From: Phoronis australis
Lineage: Eukaryota > Phoronida > Phoronidae
DNA length: 64,000 nucleotides
Direction: 5' to 3'
NCBI GenBank assembly: GCA_002633005.1
Contig: NMRA01000571.1
Location: 81,299-145,298 of the forward strand
The notes beneath the pieces are model-generated. The model saw only the letters and a list, made by a program, of their open reading frames with translations. It was not told the origin of the DNA and did not search any database. Position numbers and translations under genes: made by a program. The first letter of the stretch is position 1; every line of letters begins with the position of its first letter. Below are positions 11,610 to 23,200 of this stretch, piece after piece.

Positions 11610-14600
11610 GTAAGTTTTGTGCACTAAATCACGCACGTCTTCACTTGACTTGGTCTAATTGAGTTATTCTTGGTCGGACGTGTTGTTTATGAATATCTGT
11701 CTCTGACTCAGTGCTCAGCCTAACCAGCCATCTAGCTGTAGGAAAGCGATCGTACCACTGTGTGTTGATATCCGTTAGACCCTGAAATTTAACTCTGTTC
11801 TGCTTGTCGCGTCGTCTTGAAACTTTTATCAACACTTGTACGCTAATGACCAGTGGGTATGCATGTAAAATCTGGGAGTCAACCGACACCCACCTTGCCT
11901 GGTAGAGCCATTTAAATGAAAAACATTCGATTAAACTTTATTATTGTGTAGTTATCTGCTTTCAATAACACTGAAAAGTCTGTTGTTGTTTTGAAAACCG
12001 TGCACTCATGACATTTCCTAACTCTTTCGACAACTTCACAGCATCAAAGTTTGTTCTGAAATTTGGTCTGTTGACACTAAAAACTAAAAGCATATAATAA
12101 ATTGAAACCAGTTTCAATAATCCATTGTGACATGTATGTAGCTTCGTGGAAGGAGAACAGTTGATAGAATTGGTGCAAAAACAAACTGGCCAATAGGTGA
12201 CGCTATATTTCATGGCAACGAAAGTTGACGCATAAGCTCGCTCCACAACTTTACCAACAGAATAACGGTAGTATACCTATCTTTCCACCATAGGGAAATA
12301 ATTTAGTTTACTCAAGATGAAATGCAAATTTTAATGACACAAATTTTGTGTCAGATTTTATTTGACCAGTTTCAATTTACCCACATCGGCGCAAAGCTGT
12401 ATATAGTATATAGGTTTGCACCAAGGCTACCAAGAACTGAACAATTTGGCTGGAGCCTTAGCCTTATGAGATCTTATTTATGATTTCCTGGTTCTCATAG
12501 TGATATGAATTCAAGGACCACCTACTGTACACTTCCTGTTATCAGACTATATTTTTCTTTTGAGTGGCATAATAGTAAGAAGCCTAGGTGCAAACCTGTA
12601 CTCCTATGGTAACACTTGAGGTTTTGTTACCCCAACACGTAAGCAAGCTTAAGCCAAACTGAGACTAATTGATTCACAAATTAACACTTGTGCTTAGGCG
12701 TGCTGCTGAAGAAATCCTACTCGCTAATTAATAATTTATGTGGTAATGCATCAACCAATATTTATCTTTTGATTTTAAAAACAGTCATGTTGGTTGTTTG
12801 CCTTACTTATTATTCGTTTTTTGACTTTGAAACTAGTCTGCTAAACAGAAGCATTGTTTACAATGCAATTATGAGCAATCAAAACACATTCGGCCAAGCC
12901 CATGAATAGCAACTAGCTCACTTTAATCTGTGACTGCACCATCATGCCTTTGATGTGCATAGATTTTGCTGGTAACAGGTACACACTTTCTCGTTCACTT
13001 GTGTGCAAATACTGTTAATGTAAGATTTGCCTATTGAGCCAGCATTATTCACTCTCTCAGACATAAACGTTTTACACAAATTTTACTTTCTGGAATATTA
13101 TTTCATATGATGTAACTGGTTGTATTTTGATTTCAGATGCCTCCTGATTACAAAGTACCAGTTCACATCGCACAGTCACATGACCCATGGAACCGTCTGC
13201 ACAAAACAGCCACACTGTCTTCTGCCAGGCACGAAGTTTTCTCATATGATCCACAAACTCCTAAAGACGATTTAGACTTTGTTCTCAAATCCCAATACGA
13301 TCAGCATGGTGAAATATTCAGGAATAGAAATGAGGTGCTTGCACAGCCTGAGACACTAGGAATGAATCATGGGTAAGTGTTATTTGGAAGTGCTGAGATA
13401 GAGAGAGAGGGAGGGAGAGAGGGAGGGAGAGAGGGAGGGAGTCAAATGTTGAAAAGATATTATCCAGAGCTGGGAACTTTGCATTAAACACTGTTCCAAT
13501 AGCAATGGCTACAATACATCTTCCTTTAATTTGAACAAAAATAGTGTCAAAAATGGTTATTTTTGGAGTTTTCGAACTTAAACACTATATTACCAAAAAT
13601 GTTCAAAATTTCATCTTGTGTTTGTTGATGACAGGTGTACCATATAATGTTTTCAAATAATGAAGTAAAATTTTGTTCTACTTGAAAGTATGTTGACCGT
13701 AAGTGTCATTGATTTCTCAAAACACCGAATAGGTAATATCAGGTCACTCGTTAATATCCAAGTTCCAAATTGATCTCAGTGATTTGTATTCAGTTATTGA
13801 TTAATCATGCAGTGATAATAAGCATGGCTAAATAATTTATGATGATTGCCAATGGCAATGACATGGTTCCCTAAAAGGAAGTTACGTATAGATTGATGTC
13901 AAATGTGAACCAGAAAGTGAAAGTTTTGACATGTAATTGCACCTGAAGGTGGTGCTACCTCCAACAGAGACTGTTGCTGGTCTTCCATTCGTGTCCTAGC
14001 TCATGTTCACACCAATTAGCCAAAAGCTCTCAACTGCAGGAGGTTTTGAATCAAATACTAATGTTAAATGTTCCATCTTAATTTCAGTCGAGTTTTGAAG
14101 AATCGCGTGAAGGAAGTACCAGCCCCTCCCCTTCCATTGAACCACCCACTTAGAATATCAGAACAGAAAGCCAAAGAAAGTCCACACTCCACTAAAATTG
14201 CGATTGGTAAGTAATTACCACTAATGCCACTCGGTGATAATTATGTCAACCTGAAGTCGCGGCCTTCATGCTCAAATGAAACATTTCACAGGGGTGAATT
14301 GTGAATAGAACAATCTGTGATCTAAATGCATAGGAGTTATCATGTGTTTGGGTTACTGACTTTTGCTGTTAAAAATTCCAAACAAGGTGTTTCATGGTAT
14401 AACAGGAACCTGAAAATGGTAATTTCACTAACAAGGGTCTAGCAGCTTGAGAACCAGTATTCTCTACTTAACTGTTGGTTCTCAAAATCCGTGTTCTCTG
14501 TAAATGACTGTTGTCACCAAAGCAATAGTGTGAAGAACATGAAACTGAATTTATTGGTTTGTGTCATCAGCTTGACCTAATTAGTGCTGCGTGGGACTTT

Positions 14601-15302
14601 CATTTCTCCCGAGTAAATGGTAGACACACTTATGTGGTGCTCAGTACCACTGTTTTAAATTGTTGTCATAGTTTTGTTCAACACAGGAAGTATAACTATT
14701 GCTTTTAGGACACCCCATTTCACACCGAATGACAAGTGTCTAATTTCTTACTTGATTTTATGATTCTCACAATAATCAAGACGTGAAAAAGGCGAATGGA
14801 CACATGATCAGAGTGGAGCTCATTGTTCTGTCTTAGTTTTAACAGACGCCTGTATTCTCATTACTTTAACTCACTATGAATATTACTACAAGATATTGAA
14901 AAAATATATATCTTTCAGTGAGGCTCTAGAGATGCTCTAGAAATTGCATTATAATAGCATCTAAATTAAGCATTTTAAAAAATGAATACAGGAGTGCTTA
15001 AATTTTGAAAAAAAATCCATTTGATTGTTTCCTTACGGACCAAGGGCTTTGGATGTGTATAATGCACAAGACTTATGGGTAATCCGAGTTGACTTCCTTA
15101 TGCTTTTACTTTGAAGTTGTCTGTTTTTGAACTGCCACAGTCGCACGCAGTATAACTTCAAATTATAATTATTATTTTTAGAATAAACATTAAATTCACT
15201 ATATTTCTATCTCTAGGAGGACATCACACACAGACAACAAACAGGGGATTTGCCAGGAAGAACTGTGGTGGTTTCTTCAACCCTGCAGCAATTATGGACT
15301 AA
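11532..15302 (+). CDS. CFAP276: CFAP276 (C1orf194 family) ciliary microtubule inner protein, 4 exons
   Basis: Complete gene joined from 11532-11609, 13137-13372, 14088-14206 and 15217-15302, giving 519 coding bases and a 172-residue protein. The protein carries blocks that I recognise from CFAP276/C1orf194: DPWNRLHKTATLSSAR, then PKDDLDFVLK, then ETL..NHGRVLKNR, and a C-terminal GGFFN. Members of this family are small proteins bound inside the doublet microtubules of motile cilia and flagella. All introns are GT/AG and the exon phases (0, 2, 1) join without a break. The start is the first ATG of exon 1, with A at -3; a second ATG follows directly. It shares a likely divergent promoter with a minus-strand gene, has a polyadenylation signal at 15891, and runs convergently toward the large CCDC162-like gene. 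No truncation is seen and the length is usual for the family. Function is inferred from family resemblance, not from a search. Confidence 0.87.
13137..13372 (+). CDS. CFAP276: CFAP276 exon 2 (conserved core)
   Basis: Begins after a tttcag acceptor with MPPDYKVPVH and ends NHG(g) before a gtaagt donor. It holds the family core WNRLHKTATLSSAR and PKDDLDFVLK. The first codon is ATG, so a short alternative start here is conceivable, but exon 1 joins in frame. Confidence 0.9.
13396..13442. repeat. GAGAGGGAGGGA simple repeat
   Basis: Purine-only tract at the start of CFAP276 intron 2, just past the donor. Confidence 0.9.
14088..14206 (+). CDS. CFAP276: CFAP276 exon 3
   Basis: Completes the split Gly codon and reads RVLKNRVKEVPAPPLPLNHP, ending IAIG before gtaagt. 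The proline-rich stretch after LKNR is typical of the extended, non-globular microtubule inner proteins. Confidence 0.88.
14446..14488. repeat. Hairpin element copy 4, in CFAP276 intron 3
   Basis: TTGAGAACCAGTATTCTCTA and GTTGGTTCTCAAAATCC. A shorter centre than in the other copies. Confidence 0.7.
15217..15302 (+). CDS. CFAP276: CFAP276 exon 4 with stop
   Basis: Terminal exon after a tctctag acceptor. It reads GHHTQTTNRGFARKNCGGFF and ends AIMD then TAA. The GGFF block is the C-terminal family signature. Confidence 0.88.
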
Positions 15303-15890
15303 ATCATGTCATGAACCATTTAGGGACATGGCTGGAGTATTTAGCAACGCTGGAGTATAATGGGAAATGTTGAAAACTAAAATCATGGACATTTAGAAAG
15401 GACTCTTGTTAGTATTGGCTGATACTCATGAAAGCTTCGATCCGATTAAATTGTTTTTGTTTTAAATGAATCCAGCCTTTTGTGAAGACATGTGTATAGC
15501 GGTTTAGGAAATATTTTTACTCAAAGTTTGGTCATTCATACCAGGACGCTTTTTATTAAAAGACTGCGCGAAGCTGTCTAGATTGGGATGAATTATTTTG
15601 TAACAATAGAAATCAGTCTTAAAATTGTTCATGGATGATTGTAATAATGCATAAACTGCTGATGGGATTTGACTGCTGACAAAGTGTTGCAAGGGACACA
15701 CATTGCTCAAGTACATGTACAAGGAACTTTTTAACTGCCATTAAATCAACTCCATGTTTTATTAATTTTTATCTCATCACCTGCATTTTGTGCAGTTTCA
15801 CAAGGTAATGTAGTACATTTCCAAAGTGTTGTTAGGTGATGATGTGGGTTTATTTTCATTGCGTTTTATATATTTTAGTTGAATTTGTAT

Positions 15891-15896
15891 AATAAA
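15891..15896 (+). terminator. CFAP276 polyadenylation signal
   Basis: An AATAAA lies about 590 bases past the stop, in an AT-rich stretch followed by T/G-rich sequence. It is the best canonical signal downstream of the terminal exon. Cleavage would fall around 15910-15925. Confidence 0.6.
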
Positions 15897-15902
15897 TGTT
15901 TA

Positions 15903-18900
15903 ATGTTACAACGTTGTTCTTAACTTTGAACAGAGTTTATCAAACTTTCAGTTGTAGTTTTCAAACTAAACTGGACATACTTCAACAGAATTCTATCAGA
16001 CTCCATTGAATTACGACAATTTTTTTTCCAAAATTTTGTGGCAGGTTAATCGATTAACTTTTGTCGCAATAAAATGGCATTTTGGTCAAAATTTAATCAA
16101 GAGCTCAATGTCACGCTATTGTGCCTTACCGCTATTTACTTGCAGTGATTTTTTGTGTTTTTGCACAGTGATTTGTACTGCCTTCGACAGTGTGCATGGA
16201 TCAACAGCTGTCCAGATTTAGCATGAATGCTAGACAAAAAGAATTTTTGATAAAACCAAATATTTGGTGGTGGTTTTGTGTTTATTAGAATTTCCCCATT
16301 GTCCAGTTTTTTTTAAAGTACTGTTAGTAAAAAAGGGAATGGAATTACACAATTTAGAAAGGTGCAGAGAGGGGTTAGCTAGCAGACGTTTTGACCAGGT
16401 GCCCTCGTGTAGAGGAAATCACAGATGTGATCAGATCAAAAATGAATGGAAACTCTGTCATATTGGGGGCCCAAATAGCATCCCACTTCCTGGTTCCCAA
16501 TATTTGTAATACTATTTGATCACTATAGACAATCCCAAGTAGCCAGCATGTCCACTCGCTTTGGTCAAAATTCCTGGGCAAACCACATTAGTACAGTGCA
16601 CGGCGCATGATAGCGTTAAGATTAGAGTTTTTAATGAAACAAGATTGTCGTTTTCTTTATCAGTGAGTAACAGAGTGTTGAAGTTGGTGATAAGAGCGTG
16701 ACCATCTAGTTCATAGTCCCCGAGTTTGCATGACGACCATTTAGTGTTACGTCTGTAAAATTGTTAAGTCTGACATATTCCCAATCTTATGTCAGGGACC
16801 TCAACGTGTTAGTGGACAAAAATAAAAACAAATATTGTCTAGAGTCCATTCCAAAAGAGTTCAAAACCAATGGTAAACACGATTCAGCAATTTTAAGGAC
16901 ATAAAATATTCTAGAAATCTATCAAGAATTATAGGAAGTGCACAAAGTCAAGCGACGTTTGTACACACCAGTCATTTCAATCTATGTTTGATGTAGCCTC
17001 CTTCCATCTTAATTCATCCATTAGCTACACACAAAAGCTTTCTACCATCTCAAAAAAGCTTTCTGAATTTCTTCTTAATAAGGAATTGCTTTTTATGCCT
17101 CAAGAATGTAGTATTATAAAACGTCACTTCATCATGTTGGTACCCTAGTTCTGAATACATGTAAATGTTCACCTTTAACAACTCCCAAATCCCATGTTCT
17201 GAGATAGAACATCTTTTAACAAGATCCTTCAAGTTGTTATCCTTAATGGGTGATTCAAAACTGCATAGACATTGTTGTTATCATTTCAGATTCCAGTGAA
17301 AAAGAAAATAAAAAAACGTTTCCAACGCTCATCTATACATAAAGGTCCTCAAGTTCTTGGCGACAATAATAATAAGATTTTCTCCCGATACATGGGCAAA
17401 CCATAAAACTTTCCCAGGCCACCAGAATTTAAATGGCACACAAATGCACATAACTTTAATAAAAGTTTATTTTTACACTTGTATTTAACAATATATTAAC
17501 AATGAATCAGTCACTTGTATTTACATGTTATCCAGAAAGTAATGAAATGTAATTTGTGAATAAAATTTGATACAGTGCGACCTAGCTTGAAAATCGAACA
17601 TTAAATTATGGAAGAGCACTTGACAAAGTGGCTCCCCCTGTCATGAAATATAAAAATAAGTCTAATTTAAAAATCTAAATCAATATCACAAACGAGACGA
17701 TACATTAAATAAATCTTTTGAACAAATTAAAATTAACTTCACAGTAAAACCTCACCAATTTAGGACACAGTGTAGTGGACAAGAGAAATTTAATTTTTTC
17801 ACAGACAAGTAGCACCAAATTAATACTCCATTAGTTCTATAGTATAGCCACCACCAGACCATGAATTGAGAAATTCTTGGCAACCATAACACTGAGTTAG
17901 AAGCCTTTGGAAAATAAAAAACGATCAATTTTGGAAATTATTGATGTCCGAAATAGGCAAGATTTTACCATTAGTACGTGAACTTGTACATGTAGATTCA
18001 CTTCAGTCTTATTGTAATGCCTCACACAGAAGTTGCAAGAGGCTGAACAATTTCGTCGCTTCACACGTGACTTCCAAAATCGTTATAACCTTGGAGAACT
18101 CAAAAGATGGACGCTAACAATGCTTAAAAGTTTCCACCAATTCAACAAATCCATTTCACAACCAAGTGTGATTAAAAACACTTTTGCATCTCTTAAATAC
18201 CAACATACAACAAACAACTCAATAGCGATTTTAACATGCAATACAGGATAAAAGTATCCAGACAGAATACCACTCCCCATCACAATGGCTTATTTCCTTA
18301 ACAGCAGAGAGACAAAATTTTATTAGTTACAGAATTGCTTTGCCACATCTTTAACGTTCCTGTTAATTTCCCTCGTTCATTCTTGATAATGAGGGAAGAT
18401 TACTGCGACGAAAAATTCCGCTTCCACCCCGATGTCATGACAGAGGATTCTGAGTCATTTTGTCTAATACTATTGACAAGTGGTATATAACAAGCACTTT
18501 GTGTTGCATAAACAAGAGCACAAATATCATTTTGTTGTTCTTGAGTTTAAGAGACATAGGACTTGACAGAAATTAGCCCACCAGAGGGAGCACACCAAGT
18601 AAAACTTTCATGCACACTACCTAATAACAGAATTGTAATGTAATGAGTGATCATACATTATATGGAATGTAAACTCTTTGAATAAAAACAAAAACAGTAG
18701 AAACACACTATCAAAATGCCCTTTAAATCATCTGAGAGGAGCACAAACTCCAATAACAGTCTAAGCTTTCACCATAAGGCATCTCAACTTTTGAGCCGTC
18801 ACTGGACTAGCCAATGGTAAAACAACAGAGAACCTGATTATAAGTAGTTTGCAAAACATTACTTTCTTCAACAGAAACAATGCAGATGCTATTCCAAACA

Positions 18901-19794
18901 TTAGCCAATTTGACTACTTTCAATCAAACTATGGTCCCCAATATAACCACAAACTGGAAAAAATACTCAGTCAAAGGTCTTGATGAAGACATTAGCCCCA
19001 AACTTAACAAGGACTAAACAAGCCACACACGGCAAAAATTAAAGCGCTTAGAGCTAAATACAAAACTTTAAAGCCTGGAAAACAAAGTCAGCAGTACAAC
19101 TATTTTTATCCAAAACTGATAAATAAACATATAACGCACCCATTGCAATTATCTTTGGTGTCCTTTTGCATTTTTCCACTTACTCAATCTCATACATACT
19201 TGACAAATGCACAGAATAAAAATAAGTGCAAAACCACCAGTATTGTTTTTTAGGGTAATCCCAAAGTTCAACACTCTAGTATGACCCCTAGTAAGGGTAC
19301 AGGACAGTTACCAGTGGCAAAAAGCCTTACCACAGATTTAATATCTAAGACCTCAATTAAGACTTTTGCATGCAACGCCACATACAATAAATATGATTGT
19401 CAGGCCTTACCCATTCTCATCTTCAAAATGGATAAAATACAGATGTGGCTTTTAGACTTTGAACATGAATGCTGTCAAAACAGTCCAGCACAAATAACAA
19501 ACAATGGAGTTTACTGTTAACCAGTTAGTTAGCATTCTATAGAAGCCACAAATGCCACAGCGGTAAAACGTAAATCGTTCTTTGTTAGTTGGAAAATAAA
19601 ATTAATGCCCACTAAACATTAACAAGACAATAAAAACATGGAATGTTGATACTGGCTAAACCTCAGTGTTAACTGCCCAGGGAAACTTATCGAAACAAAG
19701 ACAAACATTTCACAGTAGAAATTTATAATCTCAACGCACAAAAAAAAACGCCAAACAGTATTTTCTAAGGTTTGCGAACTTTAATTTATTGTGA
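15903..19794. other. Intergenic stretch between convergent genes
   Basis: AT-rich sequence without supported genes. Holds 3' sequence of the two converging genes and a dispersed motif at about 17750 (AAACCTCACCAATTTAGGAC). Confidence 0.5.
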
Positions 19795-19800
19795 GAAAGA
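19795..19800 (-). terminator. Possible polyadenylation signal of the CCDC162-like gene
   Basis: AATAAA on the minus strand about 390 bases past the stop. Other minus-strand AATAAA copies lie further on, for example near 18318 and 17464, so the used site is open. Confidence 0.3.
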
Positions 19801-20185
19801 CTACAATAAAAAATTGCACAAATTATGCAACCAATGTAGATGATTCAGGTATCACAATGAACTTGCATAGACGATGAAAACGAGCTTCACAAAGAAGCTC
19901 AGTTACACAATGTTCAAATCTTTAATTGCATAACATCACATCATTTTGTACATTAATTTAACAGAACTATAAAATACATTTCTCTCAAAGATGAAGTGAG
20001 CTATAAATACCCTATTTTGGAAAAAATATCCTCCATGTTCCAAGAAGGGAAATAACTCCAATGGTCAATTTTCAAATTTCTCGTATTCGCAAAATAAAAA
20101 TAGTCTGCTCCAAAACTGCAATTGGAAAATATGTTACGAAGTGACCAATCAAAACATGACTAAGAATAGTTACAGTATTTGCTTA

Positions 20186-20296
20186 TTAAGTTTTCAATTG
20201 CGCTTCTTGCAATCGGATGAGAGTCTCATGGTGATCAGGTGTGTCCAGCTCGTTCAACAGCTGTTCAGCCATCTTGCTGCGTAACCTTCCCAGCGT
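20186..20296 (-). CDS. CCDC162: CCDC162-like exon 40 with stop
   Basis: TLGRLRSKMAEQLLNELDTP, then DHHETLIRLQEAQLKT and TAA. Short amphipathic helix at the C-terminus. Opens in phase 0 after a gttacag acceptor. Confidence 0.85.
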   Translation of the reverse strand, partial: TLGRLRSKMAEQLLNELDTPDHHETLIRLQEAQLKT

Positions 20297-23200
20297 CTGT
20301 AACATAACAGCAGACTAAGATGAACCAATCAAATCCAATTAGGAATAACACCAACAGATGGCGCATGACACAGACTGTACTTGAAACTATAACAAGTTAC
20401 AGTAATTGCTGATGAGATCAGCACATCAGCTCCTTACATTGTTTTAAATGCTCAGAATTTCTAAGTGCACCAGCCAACAACACGAATACCTACCATTAAA
20501 ATGTTTTTTTTGCATATTTCTGCATATTGTATAATAAATTGAAGAAAAACAATCATAATGAGACAATGACTGCGTGGAAATGTATGTCAGACAGCACCAA
20601 TTGGAATTTTATAGCAAAAATACACAAGAGCAACGAAGAGCGTTGAAATGCGCCCACAATTGCACCGCATACGGTATCCTTCTAGGGTTGTTTATTGGTA
20701 CCATAAAGTGGCCAGTAGAGGGCATATATGTAGTATGTTGTACTTTGCAAAATGGAAAGGCATGGTCATTGTCTCCTCAATAGGCTAGGGGCAAAATGTG
20801 AGTAATCTTCATAATACAAGCACATCCTATACACCAGTTGCTAAAAGCACCACAGAAACAGAATTAAAAACAAATTTACCAACATACGAGATTAGCACAG
20901 CATTAGAAAGCCAGAAACAAATTTCTACTTGGAACTTTTCCTTCATAGTCATGAAGTAACACAAAGTATACACCTGAAGACCTATGAAAATACATAGGTC
21001 AATGTAAAATACTAAAATTGCCACTAGGGGGCACACCAGTAGTCGGATCCGTCCGAAAGTTCGCACATGCCGTCCCATTTATGAATGGAACATATGTGCT
21101 AAATTTCATGAACGTATGTCAAAGGGTTTTGGAGATAGAGCAGCGGACGCCGGACGGACGCCGCCCGGACGGACGGACGGACAGAGATGACGGCATAATG
21201 CGTCCACATATAAATATGTGGGCGCATAATAAAGTAAGGAGCTGCTTTCCATCGCCTAGTGTATTCTGGAGGAAATGAGGCTCAACACTAAAATAATCAC
21301 GATCATACAAGTGATTGAAATAACTAATTTTGTTTCATCTAGAAATTTTTCTGTGTTAAAATTTTGGTAAAACTTTTATTGCAGACACTTTGAGTTGTCA
21401 AACTTGCTCCAATCCTATGGCGTTTGGCATGAGTTACGGAGTTCATTAAGTTCCAAGTATTTCACAGATCTCATAGCAGATTTTACGCAACTCACGTTAA
21501 CAGTGCGGGGTCTTTGGATTCTCTTGTAGTCTCCATTGGTCATAGCGTCTGGGGGTACACCGGAGTTGGCCGGCCAGCTGACCGGTGGTGGCCACTGCCC
21601 AGTCGACTTGGACGTTGCGGGATTGGATGGCGTGGTGCTACGCTTGGAGATTTGGGACAGTCGGGTCTTGCTTCTCACGACGGCTGAAATAATACACACA
21701 GTTATGTTTCAAACAAGAGGGATAATGAATAAATGGATATTACAAGTCCAAAGACATGACCAAATAATGGAAAAGGTATCAACTAAGACAAATTTAGAAA
21801 TTAAGATAATTATTTTTTAATTTTCTGGCAAAAATCAATCTTCTGTAACTGAAAAACCTGTTTTGATGATTAGTAGAAATTTTTTAAGTCATCACTTCAA
21901 AATTCAAAACTTTCTTGTAAGTAAAATAAACAGACTTCGTGGCCTGAAACATGATTTATTCAAATGACCAAATAGACAAAAATATACTAAGAAAGACATG
22001 CACTCCCTGTAAATGAAGTCAAAACCACTATCAGTAGCAAATACCATAGCATAGTTTGCACAGCCCAACATAGACCTCCGATATTCAAATTAAAAAGATG
22101 CATTTAAGTCAAAGGTTTTCCACCAAGAAAACCATGATTGTTTTTAAAAACAAAGTACCTAAGTACAGAATCAATTTACTGACAATAACTTTTACTTTGT
22201 ATATTCTTGACCAACCGAAAACTATAAAATAGGTGAGCCATTTTGAAGAAACAAGAGAAAAGGAATTTTAATTATAAAATATTTTCCAGATGAAGATTAT
22301 CTCCAAAGAAGCTTTTTGTAAATACCTGGTAACTGAATACAATTTTTACATTAATGTCCCAAGCAGTGCCACCATGTTTTAGGGTAGAAACTCTAATTGT
22401 TTTTTAACTTTGTTTACACGCAATAAAACCACGGAACGAAAGTAGTTCATGTATTGCTCGAATGGAACATTTCGCTGTCGCTAAATTCTTTATTAATGTT
22501 TGAAATTTGCCATTTTAAATTTTGTACGACCACGACAGCACTGTTTGACATTTAACAGAATAGCACACTCAGCCAATCTGGTACTACAATAGCCAAAGTA
22601 CTGGTGTGGACATGATGTCATGTCAAATCTAGATTGACAATGATAGGGTGAAATATTTAGCATAATTATTAACAAATCCAAAGGTTTTGGAAATTTTCAG
22701 GAAATTGTCATTGCCATTGTTTATTTACCAGTGGCCACTGGGAGGCCACCAGGAGTCCCTTGCCCCTGCTAAATCTGTCTCTCCGACAACCACTAGACAC
22801 CCTTAAGCCAATCTCAAACACACCAGGTTTTCAGAACTAATAACCAGAACTGCATAACTAGTATACTGTCTAGGTCTTTTCCTGCAATATATTTGCATAA
22901 CTCATTTGCAGAGACGTTGGCCACTTAACTGCAGTTCCTATCTGAATCATACAAGCACCATTATTGTTCACAAGTTACATGTAGGTACTATAAGAAATTG
23001 AAATCAACCAACTTACAGCCTCCTGAATTGAGGGGTTTTAGCTGCCTTTTGCCTATAAAATGTCACACATTTAGGACACAATGTGGCAGACAAGTGGCGG
23101 AACATTTTCATATGTTTTCATATTCAAGAAAAGAATTATCACCAAATAAATGCTTTGAAATTTTTTATTTCCAAGAAAATGTTTCGAGAATATACAAGAT

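Noticed and set aside
12178-12246. Possible second X-box near ATGGCAACGAAAG in CFAP276 intron 1
   Set aside because: Only one half-site is present and it lies downstream of the start codon.
16006-16581. Small frames in the intergenic region
   Set aside because: No splice signals, no recognisable motif, and overlapping frames on both strands of similar quality.
21146-21181. CpG-rich GGACGG block as a promoter
   Set aside because: It is part of a dispersed repeat inside the large gene, with no nearby first exon.
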